DNA of 64,000 nt from Chitinophaga caeni. Its GTDB lineage: Bacteria; Bacteroidota; Bacteroidia; Chitinophagales; Chitinophagaceae. The position numbers were made by a program, and so were the translations under genes. The stretch's first letter is position 1; every line of letters begins with the position of its first letter. The stretch is from contig NZ_CP023777.1 in assembly GCF_002557795.1 (NCBI RefSeq), positions 1,380,001 through 1,444,000 on the forward strand, read 5' to 3'. The notes beneath the pieces are model-generated. The model worked only from the letters and a program-made list of their open reading frames with translations, had not been told where the DNA came from and searched no databases. Of this stretch, positions 19,520-27,356 are shown piece after piece.

Positions 19520-21406
19520 TTATTTTTTAACATTTTCTTGGTTGCCGGGGGTGCTTAACCGGTGTTCTTTAACGAAATTACACCAATAGCATCGCGGCTT
19601 ACCGCAACCGGAAAATAAGTTTAACTGGTGGATTTGATCCCAAGCTATAGCCGCCTGTTCAACAACCGTTGTAACATCCGGCTCGTGACCTTCGACCGGC
19701 ACCTCGATGATTTTTCCGTCGGCATCCGGCTCTATGTAATGAAAAGTACATTCATTTACTTTCCATGCCTTGCCGGGAAAGTTATTAACCAGGATGCGAT
19801 AGAAGATACCCTGCCTCCAGTAATTTCCACCGAGCGGCGCTGCTCCTGAAGGGCGGGCAAACTGCGTGGATCTTTTGCCCGGGTTCCCCGTTTTGTAATC
19901 TAAAATGGCAACATCATTCCCATCAAATTCGAGTTTATCGATTTTTCCCTGCCATAGCATGTGTTTTACCGGCACGTTCTTGAAATTTCTTTCTATGCTG
20001 TAAATATTTGAACGGGTAACCTGCCCGTTTTTTATATAATGTTCTAATATTTCTTGACCATATTGAAGTCGTTGTTCATACTCCCCCGGGGCAAAGTGTT
20101 TTTTGAAAGTTTGCATTATTTCTAAGAAATACCCCGGCAATGATTTCACTTCATCTTGTTGTTGCCGGTCCCTGCTCTTTTGTTTATCCAGGAAGAATTG
20201 CTCCAATGCATGATGGATAGCCGATCCGAAAGCCATTGCTGCGGATTTTGACTTTGGGCTACGTAATAAGTGTTCATATAGAAATTGGAGCGGGCAGCTT
20301 AAAAAACTATTTAAAGAGCTGGCGCTCAAGTTGAATCCTTTTAATAGGGGCCTAAGCATACCTAACGGGATATAATTGATATGAACCGGGGTTACAGCCG
20401 GTATTGAAACAGGTATTTGGGCCTGCTGCCGGTCCATGTTATCTAAAAGCGCTGCTAAGAAGACATCTTGGGCTTTTTCATTATTGTATGTAATATATAA
20501 ATGAATAGGAGCCAGGCTTTCCCTGTCCAGCCAATGGGACAGGAAGATAGGTGAATAGCTTTCAAAGTTTCGGGAAGCGAACCCTCCATTGGGTTGGTCA
20601 ATTACGAGGAATATTTTCGAAACCCCGGCAGGCGGGGGCTCATTAGTTCTTATTATGCGTAATTGGTTGCTAGGTAAGCTTGGCCTTGGTAGCTGTAACT
20701 TACCCGCATTTATTAAGAATAAACAATTTACCCAGTACAATGGTTGATCATCATGTTGCTTGAGTTGCCTTAAAAAGTCTAATGTTTCGATATAATGGGG
20801 ATCGGTTTTTAGATTAACTGCGGTTACAGATTGAATAAAGCCTACAACCTCTTCATAAACTTTCGGGATGCCTTCTGCTGAAGCTAATGACATCCACTTC
20901 TGAATATTTTGATAAGCTACCTGGATAGGGTCAGGGCTACCACTTTCAAATAAACTGAATTGCACCGGCTGTTCCAACTGCCGGCAGAATTTTGAAAAGG
21001 TCATTTTTTTGGAATAGGCTGACCTGTTGGCTTGGATAATTTTTAAAGGATCAATATTGAAATATTGGAAATGCAAAATTTCAAATAGTAAATCATCGCA
21101 GGATCCGCGATAATTCCATTCAAAGATTATATACTCCAATATTTTCCACGAATTGAACAAATGCTTATTTGATTCGGTATATATTATAATACCCAGTTGT
21201 TCTTCAATTTGCTTATATAAAGATCGCGCGGTATATGAAGCCGGGAGAACAATTGCAATTTCATGGGCGGGAACGCCTTTCTTAACGAGTTGAGTTATCC
21301 CGTGTACGATACTTGCATATTGTTGGTCAGGATCGTCAAATCCTTGGATGGTGGTATGCTGGTACAATCTTTGAAAAAGTTCAGCATATGGTAAACTGGC
21401 ATTCAC
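19520..21406 (-). CDS. PD-(D/E)XK Fe-S nuclease, helicase part missing
   Basis: A 628-residue protein. The nuclease is in the last 260 residues: H399, D490 in GKID, D503 and K505 in LDYKTG, and a QxxxY (Q532/Y536). A Cys at 371 plus C601, C606 and C609 form the AddB/RecB-type iron-sulfur cluster set. The first about 110 residues (GVPAHEIAIVLPASY, then a SWKILEYIIFEWNY helix) look like the C-terminal helicase region of UvrD-type enzymes. In related Bacteroidota proteins of about 1050 residues this is preceded by about 430 residues with the Walker motifs. Those are absent here and not found upstream. It may be a nuclease-only survivor or the product of a deletion. Normal role of the full form: processing of DNA ends. 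Confidence 0.82.
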   Translation of the reverse strand: MNASLPYAELFQRLYQHTTIQGFDDPDQQYASIVHGITQLVKKGVPAHEIAIVLPASYTARSLYKQIEEQLGIIIYTESNKHLFNSWKILEYIIFEWNYRGSCDDLLFEILHFQYFNIDPLKIIQANRSAYSKKMTFSKFCRQLEQPVQFSLFESGSPDPIQVAYQNIQKWMSLASAEGIPKVYEEVVGFIQSVTAVNLKTDPHYIETLDFLRQLKQHDDQPLYWVNCLFLINAGKLQLPRPSLPSNQLRIIRTNEPPPAGVSKIFLVIDQPNGGFASRNFESYSPIFLSHWLDRESLAPIHLYITYNNEKAQDVFLAALLDNMDRQQAQIPVSIPAVTPVHINYIPLGMLRPLLKGFNLSASSLNSFLSCPLQFLYEHLLRSPKSKSAAMAFGSAIHHALEQFFLDKQKSRDRQQQDEVKSLPGYFLEIMQTFKKHFAPGEYEQRLQYGQEILEHYIKNGQVTRSNIYSIERNFKNVPVKHMLWQGKIDKLEFDGNDVAILDYKTGNPGKRSTQFARPSGAAPLGGNYWRQGIFYRILVNNFPGKAWKVNECTFHYIEPDADGKIIEVPVEGHEPDVTTVVEQAAIAWDQIHQLNLFSGCGKPRCYWCNFVKEHRLSTPGNQENVKK

Positions 21407-21532
21407 TGGATCGTCAATTTAAATCAGAATCAATGTGATCGGATACCAAAGGTAGCGATAAATGGGATCTGCGAATAAATTTGAAGTATCTTTAAAATAA
21501 GGGTTAATATTAAATTACATAAAGAATGGACT

Positions 21533-22012
21533 ATGGGTAAGTTATATTCTATACGATCAACTCAACAGTTGCCTACCGGCATTGAGCAGGCCTGGGAGTT
21601 TTTTTCAAATCCCGGAAACCTCCAGCTAATTACACCGCAGTATATGAATTTCAAGATTATATCTCAATTGCATACGAATGGTATTTACGCTGGCCAGTTG
21701 ATTACCTATAAAGTGAAGCCTGTATTGGGTATACCCATGAAATGGGTAACTATTATTTCCCAGGTTAAGGAACATGAATATTTTATAGATGTACAGCAAT
21801 CCGGCCCTTATTCATTTTGGCATCATGAACATCGATTTGTAGCTAATGATGGGGGAACGGAGATGATAGATATCGTTCATTATAAGTTGCCCCTCGGTTG
21901 GCTCGGTCGTTTAGCAAATAACTTATTCGTGCAACGTCAATTACAAGATATATTTTCTTACAGGCGGCAGCGCGTAGAGGAAATATTTCCAGCAGATATA
22001 GTTAATAAGTAG
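21533..22012 (+). CDS. SRPBCC-family ligand-binding protein
   Basis: A 159-residue START/polyketide-cyclase-like protein. Its pattern is an early helix with AWEFFSNPGNLQLITPQ, strands such as YKVKPVLGIPMKWVTIISQVKEHEYFID, the QSGPYSFWHHEHRF motif, and a long C-terminal helix with RRQRVEEIF. The fold makes a hydrophobic pocket; the ligand is unknown. Similar proteins are often called cell-division inhibitor-like because they match the N-terminus of YfcH-type proteins, but that role is not shown. It is divergent from the nuclease gene. Confidence 0.85.
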   Translation: MGKLYSIRSTQQLPTGIEQAWEFFSNPGNLQLITPQYMNFKIISQLHTNGIYAGQLITYKVKPVLGIPMKWVTIISQVKEHEYFIDVQQSGPYSFWHHEHRFVANDGGTEMIDIVHYKLPLGWLGRLANNLFVQRQLQDIFSYRRQRVEEIFPADIVNK

Positions 22013-22184
22013 GTATAAGATTATACCCACCGTTTTAAAACTTAATTTGAATTTCCATCCATCTAGCATCAAACAAGAATGAAGATGCATCTTTAAATCT
22101 TCAAATTAAAGCTGTTGTTTGTTATGATGTGACCGCTTAACAGGAAAAGTTGTATTGCTTTCAACAAATAAAAATGAATGGATC

Positions 22185-22679
22185 TTAATGCTTAGACATT
22201 AAAATTTGTTGAATTACAAACGTTGTTAGATTAACCATTGCATGCACGATAAATGTGCTGCCAATTTTCATCCAAATGCTATTTTTTAGGGAATAGCAAA
22301 AACCGAGAATCAATCCCGCGAGAAAATATACAATCATATACCTGCTAAACCCTAAGTGTGATACTGAGAATGCGAAAGCTGATAATATTATCGACCAGTA
22401 TATTTTCTTTATCCAGGTTTGAAATAACTCTATCAACGCGTATTGGAAAAACATTGTTTCTATTAATGGCCCGAGAAATATAACATAGAGAAACCGTTCC
22501 CAGGTATTCTTAAAGTAAATAAACTGTTCAGCCCTATATTCTTTATTTCCTGGTATGATTGCTAATAACGAATATGTCATCACGATCATTAAGAAGTAAA
22601 GTATGAGAATCCGTTTCCAATTCGATAACCTTTCTATTCGCATCGATAACTGGGAATATGTTTTACTCATAGACAGCAT
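22185..22679 (-). CDS. CPBP-family membrane protein, likely immunity type
   Basis: A 164-residue protein with four hydrophobic segments. CPBP (Abi) motifs 2 and 3 are intact: F104-x3-H108 and H146-x3-N150. Motif 1, normally EExxxR, reads E74-T75-MFF-Q79, so the second Glu and the Arg are missing. CPBP proteins include CAAX prenyl proteases and immunity proteins of class II bacteriocin clusters. This one lies next to two peptides with double-glycine-type leaders on the same strand, so an immunity or peptide-processing role is a reasonable inference. The altered motif makes proteolysis doubtful. Confidence 0.75.
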   Translation of the reverse strand: MLSMSKTYSQLSMRIERLSNWKRILILYFLMIVMTYSLLAIIPGNKEYRAEQFIYFKNTWERFLYVIFLGPLIETMFFQYALIELFQTWIKKIYWSIILSAFAFSVSHLGFSRYMIVYFLAGLILGFCYSLKNSIWMKIGSTFIVHAMVNLTTFVIQQILMSKH

Positions 22680-22720
22680 TTATTAGCTTTATTTACAAAT
22701 GGAAGGCCTAATTGTTTTAT

Positions 22721-22783
22721 TTATGAACCTTTACAGGAACAACATGCTCCCTTGCTGCAACCCTTACTTGTAAGTGGAAGCAT
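22721..22783 (-). CDS. Possible Cys-rich 20-residue peptide
   Basis: A short frame overlapping the end of the 65-residue peptide gene in another frame. It reads MLPLTSKGCSKG, then ACCSCKGS, with four Cys in the last 12 residues, and ends at a TAA at 22721. The same frame is open upstream for about 21 further codons without an ATG. It could be a small gene, the product of a frameshift that gives the 65-residue peptide a Cys-rich tail, or chance. The dense K-G-C-S pattern is what makes it worth recording. Confidence 0.2.
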   Translation of the reverse strand: MLPLTSKGCSKGACCSCKGS

Positions 22784-22961
22784 TCGGTAACCCTTCCCGT
22801 CTATTTGCCTTGATAAATTCCCAATATCCTTTACATATCCTGCCAACTATGAAAGCGACATCATAAGCAAAGTTGCTATCGCTGTTAGGTGTGGCTCCCG
22901 CATTAATGTTAACGGCTTCTTCCGCTGTAAGGGGCGTACAGTTATATTTTTCAATCTTCAT
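22764..22961 (-). CDS. Short peptide with GG-like leader
   Basis: A 65-residue product. The first 23 residues look like a double-glycine-type leader: TPLTAEEAVNINAGA, with the hydrophobic and acidic spacing of such leaders and a Gly-Ala in place of Gly-Gly. The rest (AYDVAFIVGRICKGYWEFIK) is amphipathic and hydrophobic, ending in a basic stretch. This fits a bacteriocin-like or secreted signalling peptide exported by a peptidase-containing ABC transporter, which is not in the window. It lies 84 bases upstream of the CPBP gene on the same strand. Family not recognised. Confidence 0.55.
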   Translation of the reverse strand: MKIEKYNCTPLTAEEAVNINAGATPNSDSNFAYDVAFIVGRICKGYWEFIKANRREGLPNASTYK

Positions 22962-23143
22962 AATGTTTTAAATTTATGGTGCATGTTAATTAATAGTTTT
23001 TACTGTTATGATGATATAATAGTAATATGATAATGCATAAATTCTCAGCTCAATTTTGCCGATCCTAGTTCTTTATTGTATTTATAATATAAAGAGCGTA
23101 GGCACAATATTTATGCATTCAATAATCGAGAATGGCATCTATA

Positions 23144-23347
23144 TTATTCCCAATGATCAGCATCCCAACCGTCATTGACCCCTTTTTTAATATCTGTCCA
23201 GTTTTCAATTGTCCAGGTAACTAAGGCGGCGAAGGTTAACCGTTTTAAAATGCTGGGAAATTTCCCTCCCGAGGTATTTTTCATTTCTGCAATAGTTAAG
23301 GGTAGCAAACCCGGATTGTCGAAAGAGCTCATTGAAATATGTTTCAT
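23144..23347 (-). CDS. Short peptide with double-glycine leader
   Basis: A 67-residue product from the ATG at 23347; the frame also contains an ATG 27 bases earlier. The leader ends in PLTIAEMKNTSGG, a clear double-glycine site after an LTxxEM motif. The core then begins KFPSILKRLTFAALVTWTIENW and ends with an acidic, Trp-containing tail (DGWDADHW). It is similar in leader, size and hydrophobic core to the peptide at 22764-22961. It may be a bacteriocin-like or communication peptide. Processing and export genes are not visible nearby. Confidence 0.6.
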   Translation of the reverse strand: MKHISMSSFDNPGLLPLTIAEMKNTSGGKFPSILKRLTFAALVTWTIENWTDIKKGVNDGWDADHWE

Positions 23348-23479
23348 GATAACTGATTTATAGCATCCATGCATGCCTCAATGCGTTTTAAGAATCGCTA
23401 CATGCATGGATTGCTAGGATTAACAAACAAAGGATATTCGATATAGTAGCTCAAATAATGAGAGATATGCATAACTTTT

Positions 23480-23501
23480 GATCACGTATCGATCACGTAT
23501 C
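23480..23501. repeat. 11-bp tandem repeat, two copies
   Basis: GATCACGTATC occurs twice in direct succession, followed by a partial third copy (GATCTCG). Confidence 0.85.
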
Positions 23502-23665
23502 GATCTCGCACAATACAATATTATCAGTAGTCCTACTAAAACTAATCCCTATAGATATTTGGGCAAATTGCTTTTGCCCCACCGCATACACTTTCTGTCT
23601 ACAGATAGGGAACGCTTACAAAGCGTTATGATATTGGCCAAAGCATTTACACATTAAATTGCCCG

Positions 23666-23699
23666 GCGAAGCTTTGTTTTGCTGTGTTAACAAGCTTCG
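23666..23699. repeat. Inverted repeat CGAAGCTT
   Basis: CGAAGCTTTGTT and AACAAGCTTCG form an 11-bp stem with one bulged T and a loop of about 10 bases. No T run follows, so it is not a simple terminator. Confidence 0.75.
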
Positions 23700-23711
23700 G
23701 ATCGCCATTTT

Positions 23712-23792
23712 TTGAACATCTCCATTATTACTTGAAACATCCTCAATGTTACTTGAACATCCTCAATGTTACTTGGACATCCACATTATTAA
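23712..23792. repeat. Four 20-21-bp direct repeats
   Basis: Four head-to-tail copies starting at 23712, 23732, 23753 and 23773. The middle two are nearly identical: TTGAACATCCTCAATGTTAC, the first of them with one extra A. The outer two diverge (CATTATTA in place of CAATGTTA). There is no spacer, so this is a minisatellite rather than a CRISPR array. Confidence 0.9.
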
Positions 23793-24154
23793 TGGATAAT
23801 CCCCTATAGGAGTACAAGTGACTTTTACAGCCTATAGCGCTTCCCTATAAGTCGATACAACCAATTAGTATCAAGTTTTAGTTGGACAATTGTGTTGAAT
23901 GGTCAATAGAAGTATGTTTGATTGCCGCGCGGGCGGGGAACGAATATGTTTATACACGATCTAGAATATTTATGTATTGCAGTCCTCAATACGGGTTAAC
24001 TAATAAAGATTCTGAAAGGATCAACCTATAGATATAGGTCGATTTTATATCATCCGATTATAACCCCACTTTAGGATAATGTGCTACGATGATGTATTAA
24101 ACTGTAAAATGACAAGACTGTTATACAGCATCGTACGCTTTCGGAGCGTTAATT

Positions 24155-24204
24155 GTTAGTAGCAATGTTAATTACTTCTGTTAGTTGCAATGTTAATTAC
24201 TGCC
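24155..24204. repeat. 25-bp tandem repeat, two copies
   Basis: GTTAGTAGCAATGTTAATTA followed by CTTCT, then a second copy differing at a few bases. It shares the CAATGTTA core with the array at 23712. Confidence 0.85.
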
Positions 24205-24791
24205 GCATAATTTAATCCAAGGTCAACGATATTCTTTTTAGAAAAATGGATCGCATTTGTTAAGGAAATATATAGACATATATCTCCGCTCTATGCTATC
24301 GAACTTATTCATACCTCATAATGAAGCACAATGAATAATGTTCATCCAATCCCCAAAATATATAGCCTTTCCTTTACTATTATACTAATGCGAACTTAGT
24401 TAGGATAATTAACCGTATACCAATAAGCCGGCCAGCTAATAATTCCTGGAAAATGATTTTAGATAAATGGGTGCAATAAGGAAAATTGTCTTTAGCGCAT
24501 CTAATTTTTGCTTTTTTGTTGCAATGTAACAGTTGGTTATCATAAGAAACCATTTAAAGAGTTTGGTAATCTATTCACTAAGATTATTTGTAGGCCAATA
24601 CAAATTAAATACTGCTTTTATGCGCCCCAGCAATCATGAAGAGAGATTGATTGCAATTGATTTAAAGTAAAGATAGGGAATTAAGATACACGGATCTTAT
24701 TCATTTTGTTCATTCAGGTACGGAAATCTAATATACTGTTCATTTTAATATGTCCTGTTGCTTCAATAGCTGGTTCCGCCGGGTTAATTTA

Positions 24792-26663
24792 TTATGCGCC
24801 GGGTAATTCATATTGGAAAACGGTAAAATCGCCTTCACGGAAAGCGTTGATGGTACCGCCCATCTTCTCAATAAAGTCTTTGCATATTATCAGGGCCACA
24901 CCGGCCCCTTTAAACTGGTTATTCCGGGAAGCCGAATCTCCCTGTATCTCGAAGAGATGCCCGAGCTGCTCCCCGTTTAATTGAAACCCGGTGTTTTTTA
25001 TCGATATCGACACTTTGCCTTCATTTTGAGCGGTATTGATTTCGATACTACCATTCTGCGGCGAGAATTTAATTGCGTTGTGGATGAGGTTCCTATTCAC
25101 GAATTGAACCATCTCTTTATCGGCTAAAATGCCGGTTTCCGGACTAATATTCTCCCGGAGCTGTAGATGTTTTTGCCGGATTTCATCATTGTATAAATCT
25201 ACCGCGCTATCTATCAAAATATTAACTGATAATGGTACGGGTTGATAAATAAAGCCAGGTAGTTGGGATTTAATCCACCGGAGCGTATTTTCAAACAAAT
25301 CCAAGGTGGTTTGGGATGTCGTAGAAATAGCGTCGAGCATCATGCCGAGGGAAGCATTGTCAAACGGTTGATCCTTATGTACGGCTGCCAACTGTATGAT
25401 ATTCGCGAGGGGTGTTCTAAAATCGTGTGCTATAATGGATAATAGCTTGTTTTTAAACTCCGCCTCATTATTTAGTTGCTTATTCTTTTCTGTTATCTCG
25501 TCGTTTTTATTTTTCATCAGGATGGCGTACTGCCTGGCCTTACGGTAAGAGCTGTAAAAAATAAATGTTATGATAATTAGGAATACTGCCAAGATCACCA
25601 TAACAGATAGCGCTAGTTTCCTATTATTGTTTGCCAAGGTCTCGTTGGTATTCTCCGAATTTTTTAATAAATATTCGAGGTTGAAATGCCGTTGCTCTTT
25701 TTTTAATTGCTCCGCCCTGTGGGCATTGTTAATAAATGTATCTGCCAATTGTAATGCCTTGTCTTCCTGCCCGTGCTTCATATAATGTGAAAAAAGGGAG
25801 TAGGCCACGTCGGTTAAGGCTTCGAAGTAACCTGATTCAAGGCCGAGGTCATATGCTTTTTGGTAGAACTTGATCGCGGTGTCCGGAACTACCGGGTACA
25901 GTAGCTGGCATACCGTGCAATAGGCTTGAATGGCCAGGTAATGATCCCGCATCGCGATGGCAGAATCAGCGAGTGAGATGAATTTTTTTTCACCTGCTTG
26001 CCAGCGTAGCGTATCAAATTCATGCGTGGCTTCAATTAACTCGGTATACAAGATGATTCTTTGGTCGTGGTATTTCAGGGCTATCCTCTTGGCTTCTTCT
26101 AGCGCTAACTTTGCAGAATCGAGCTTGGTGCTATCTTTCTGTAGGATGCTGTAATAATTGATCCAGGCGTAAGCATTCACGGAATCTTTCGCTAGGTGGG
26201 CGCCCCGCCTAATGGCTTCGCGGAAAAAGTAGATGGCTTCTTCCTCCCTGTTTTGATAGAAATAATAGGAAGAGGCGATGTCGGACATGGTGATGACCGT
26301 ATTTTCGGTATCCCCGGTTTCCTCAAATTGATCGAGGGCTTGGGCGTAATAGTTGGCGGCAGATATCCAATTGTTACGCAAAGTATGGTATATACCGATA
26401 TTATGCATGGCCATGCCTTTACCTTTCGTATAATCGATACGGTCAGCCAAGTTTTTAGCCAATGAACAGTAGTAATATGAAGAGTCTAGTTGAATCGTTG
26501 CATATTTGGATGCAAGAAAATTATAATGGTCAACCAGCTTCGTGCTATCATTGACGCTTTCTTCCGGCGATAAATATGTTTTTACCTGGGACTTTGAGGG
26601 TGCGGTTGGTAAAAGGGTACATAGATATATTAAAGCGATGCTTAATGTTTTCATCATAAACAT
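24792..26663 (-). CDS. TPR sensor kinase with degenerate ATP box
   Basis: A 623-residue membrane sensor. Signal peptide about 1-25, TPR-type helical repeats about 40-340, transmembrane helix 351-371, short coiled coil, HisKA with H413 (AHDFRTP), and an ATPase domain with N-box NRNLIHNAIKFSP (residues 523-535). The G1 box, normally DxGxG, reads N557-T-G559-F-Q, losing the adenine-contacting Asp and the second Gly. G2 is GAGVAL. ATP binding is therefore doubtful, and it may be a pseudokinase or a member of a divergent subfamily. No response regulator is adjacent. It is divergent from the Gly-rich double-glycine peptide at 26975, which it might control. Confidence 0.87.
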   Translation of the reverse strand: MFMMKTLSIALIYLCTLLPTAPSKSQVKTYLSPEESVNDSTKLVDHYNFLASKYATIQLDSSYYYCSLAKNLADRIDYTKGKGMAMHNIGIYHTLRNNWISAANYYAQALDQFEETGDTENTVITMSDIASSYYFYQNREEEAIYFFREAIRRGAHLAKDSVNAYAWINYYSILQKDSTKLDSAKLALEEAKRIALKYHDQRIILYTELIEATHEFDTLRWQAGEKKFISLADSAIAMRDHYLAIQAYCTVCQLLYPVVPDTAIKFYQKAYDLGLESGYFEALTDVAYSLFSHYMKHGQEDKALQLADTFINNAHRAEQLKKEQRHFNLEYLLKNSENTNETLANNNRKLALSVMVILAVFLIIITFIFYSSYRKARQYAILMKNKNDEITEKNKQLNNEAEFKNKLLSIIAHDFRTPLANIIQLAAVHKDQPFDNASLGMMLDAISTTSQTTLDLFENTLRWIKSQLPGFIYQPVPLSVNILIDSAVDLYNDEIRQKHLQLRENISPETGILADKEMVQFVNRNLIHNAIKFSPQNGSIEINTAQNEGKVSISIKNTGFQLNGEQLGHLFEIQGDSASRNNQFKGAGVALIICKDFIEKMGGTINAFREGDFTVFQYELPGA

Positions 26664-26974
26664 TCAATAAAACAAGAAATTGCCAGTTACCCCTTATGGC
26701 AGAAAAGATGCCAACTTTTATTACAATCTAAGAAATTTCTCTCCATTTTGTATAGAATGAATAGTTATAGTAACTGTTTGGCAAAATGAATAAAATGAAC
26801 GGCGTCTATCTGGCTGCACTTACTTAACTTTCATTTCTAGCTTTAAAACTAAGCAATTCTTAAAAAAACAGGGGTATAATTAACCCGCTTGCTATTGTCC
26901 CTTAACAAAAGTTTAATCTTCGGTTAATATGGCCGGAGGTCTTTTATTTAATCATGTCTTAAACTATAACATAT
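26664..26974. other. Divergent promoter region (kinase / GG peptide)
   Basis: About 310 AT-rich bases between two divergently read genes. No gene or strong hairpin seen. It must hold both promoters, but no exact TAnnTTTG pair stands out. Confidence 0.45.
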
Positions 26975-27256
26975 ATGGAAAATTTACAATTGCAGCAGTT
27001 CGGCTGCCAAGAACTAGCCATCAATGATCTTCAGGATATTAACGGCGGTTTCTTAAACCTTGCAAACAACAATGGTGTACTGACCCTTTCTTTAGATTTG
27101 AACGCTATCGGTGATTTACTAGGTGGTGTCGGTTTAGGTGGTGGTAACAATGGCGGCGGCGGTGTCGATATTGGCTCCGGTTTGCCGGTTGTTGGTAATT
27201 TATTAAGTACGCTTTCAGGCACTTTAAACAACCTTTTAGGGGGCCTTAGCTTGTAA
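26975..27256 (+). CDS. Gly-rich peptide with double-glycine leader
   Basis: A 93-residue product. The leader ends in CQELAINDLQDINGG, matching the LxxxDLxxIxGG pattern. The core is dominated by Gly, Leu and Asn, with hydrophobic Leu-rich ends around a run of GGGNNGGGG at about residues 56-65. It is not known to me as a named bacteriocin. Low-complexity Gly-rich cores occur in secreted double-glycine peptides and in some self-assembling peptides. A strong terminator follows 24 bases after the stop, so it is a single-gene unit. Export machinery is not in the window. Confidence 0.7.
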   Translation: MENLQLQQFGCQELAINDLQDINGGFLNLANNNGVLTLSLDLNAIGDLLGGVGLGGGNNGGGGVDIGSGLPVVGNLLSTLSGTLNNLLGGLSL

Positions 27257-27280
27257 GCGTAACAGGATATTTTGTAATTA

Positions 27281-27307
27281 GGGGCGCCCCATCGAGGCGC
27301 CCCTTTC
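27281..27307 (+). terminator. Terminator after the Gly-rich peptide gene
   Basis: Perfect 8-bp stem GGGGCGCC / GGCGCCCC, 7-base loop, then TTT. Confidence 0.88.
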
Positions 27308-27356
27308 TATGTTACTATACCCGGACAATTCCTTATTTTTGTTTGAAATACTGGAT

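Larger units (their letters stand above)
23375..24791. other. Gene-free spacer with tandem repeats
   Basis: About 1.4 kb, AT-rich, between the double-glycine peptides and the sensor kinase. I find no convincing protein gene. It contains an 11-bp tandem pair (23480-23501), a hairpin (23666-23699), four copies of a 20-21-bp unit (23712-23792), a short UUCG-type hairpin near 24133-24149 and a 25-bp tandem pair (24155-24204). Another stem, GGGCAA/TTGCCC, is at 23561-23578. Such content may reflect recombination, a regulatory array or small RNA genes. Confidence 0.5.

Noticed and set aside
23712..23792. Four direct repeats that could be a CRISPR array
   Set aside because: Repeats abut without unique spacers, and no cas genes are in the window.
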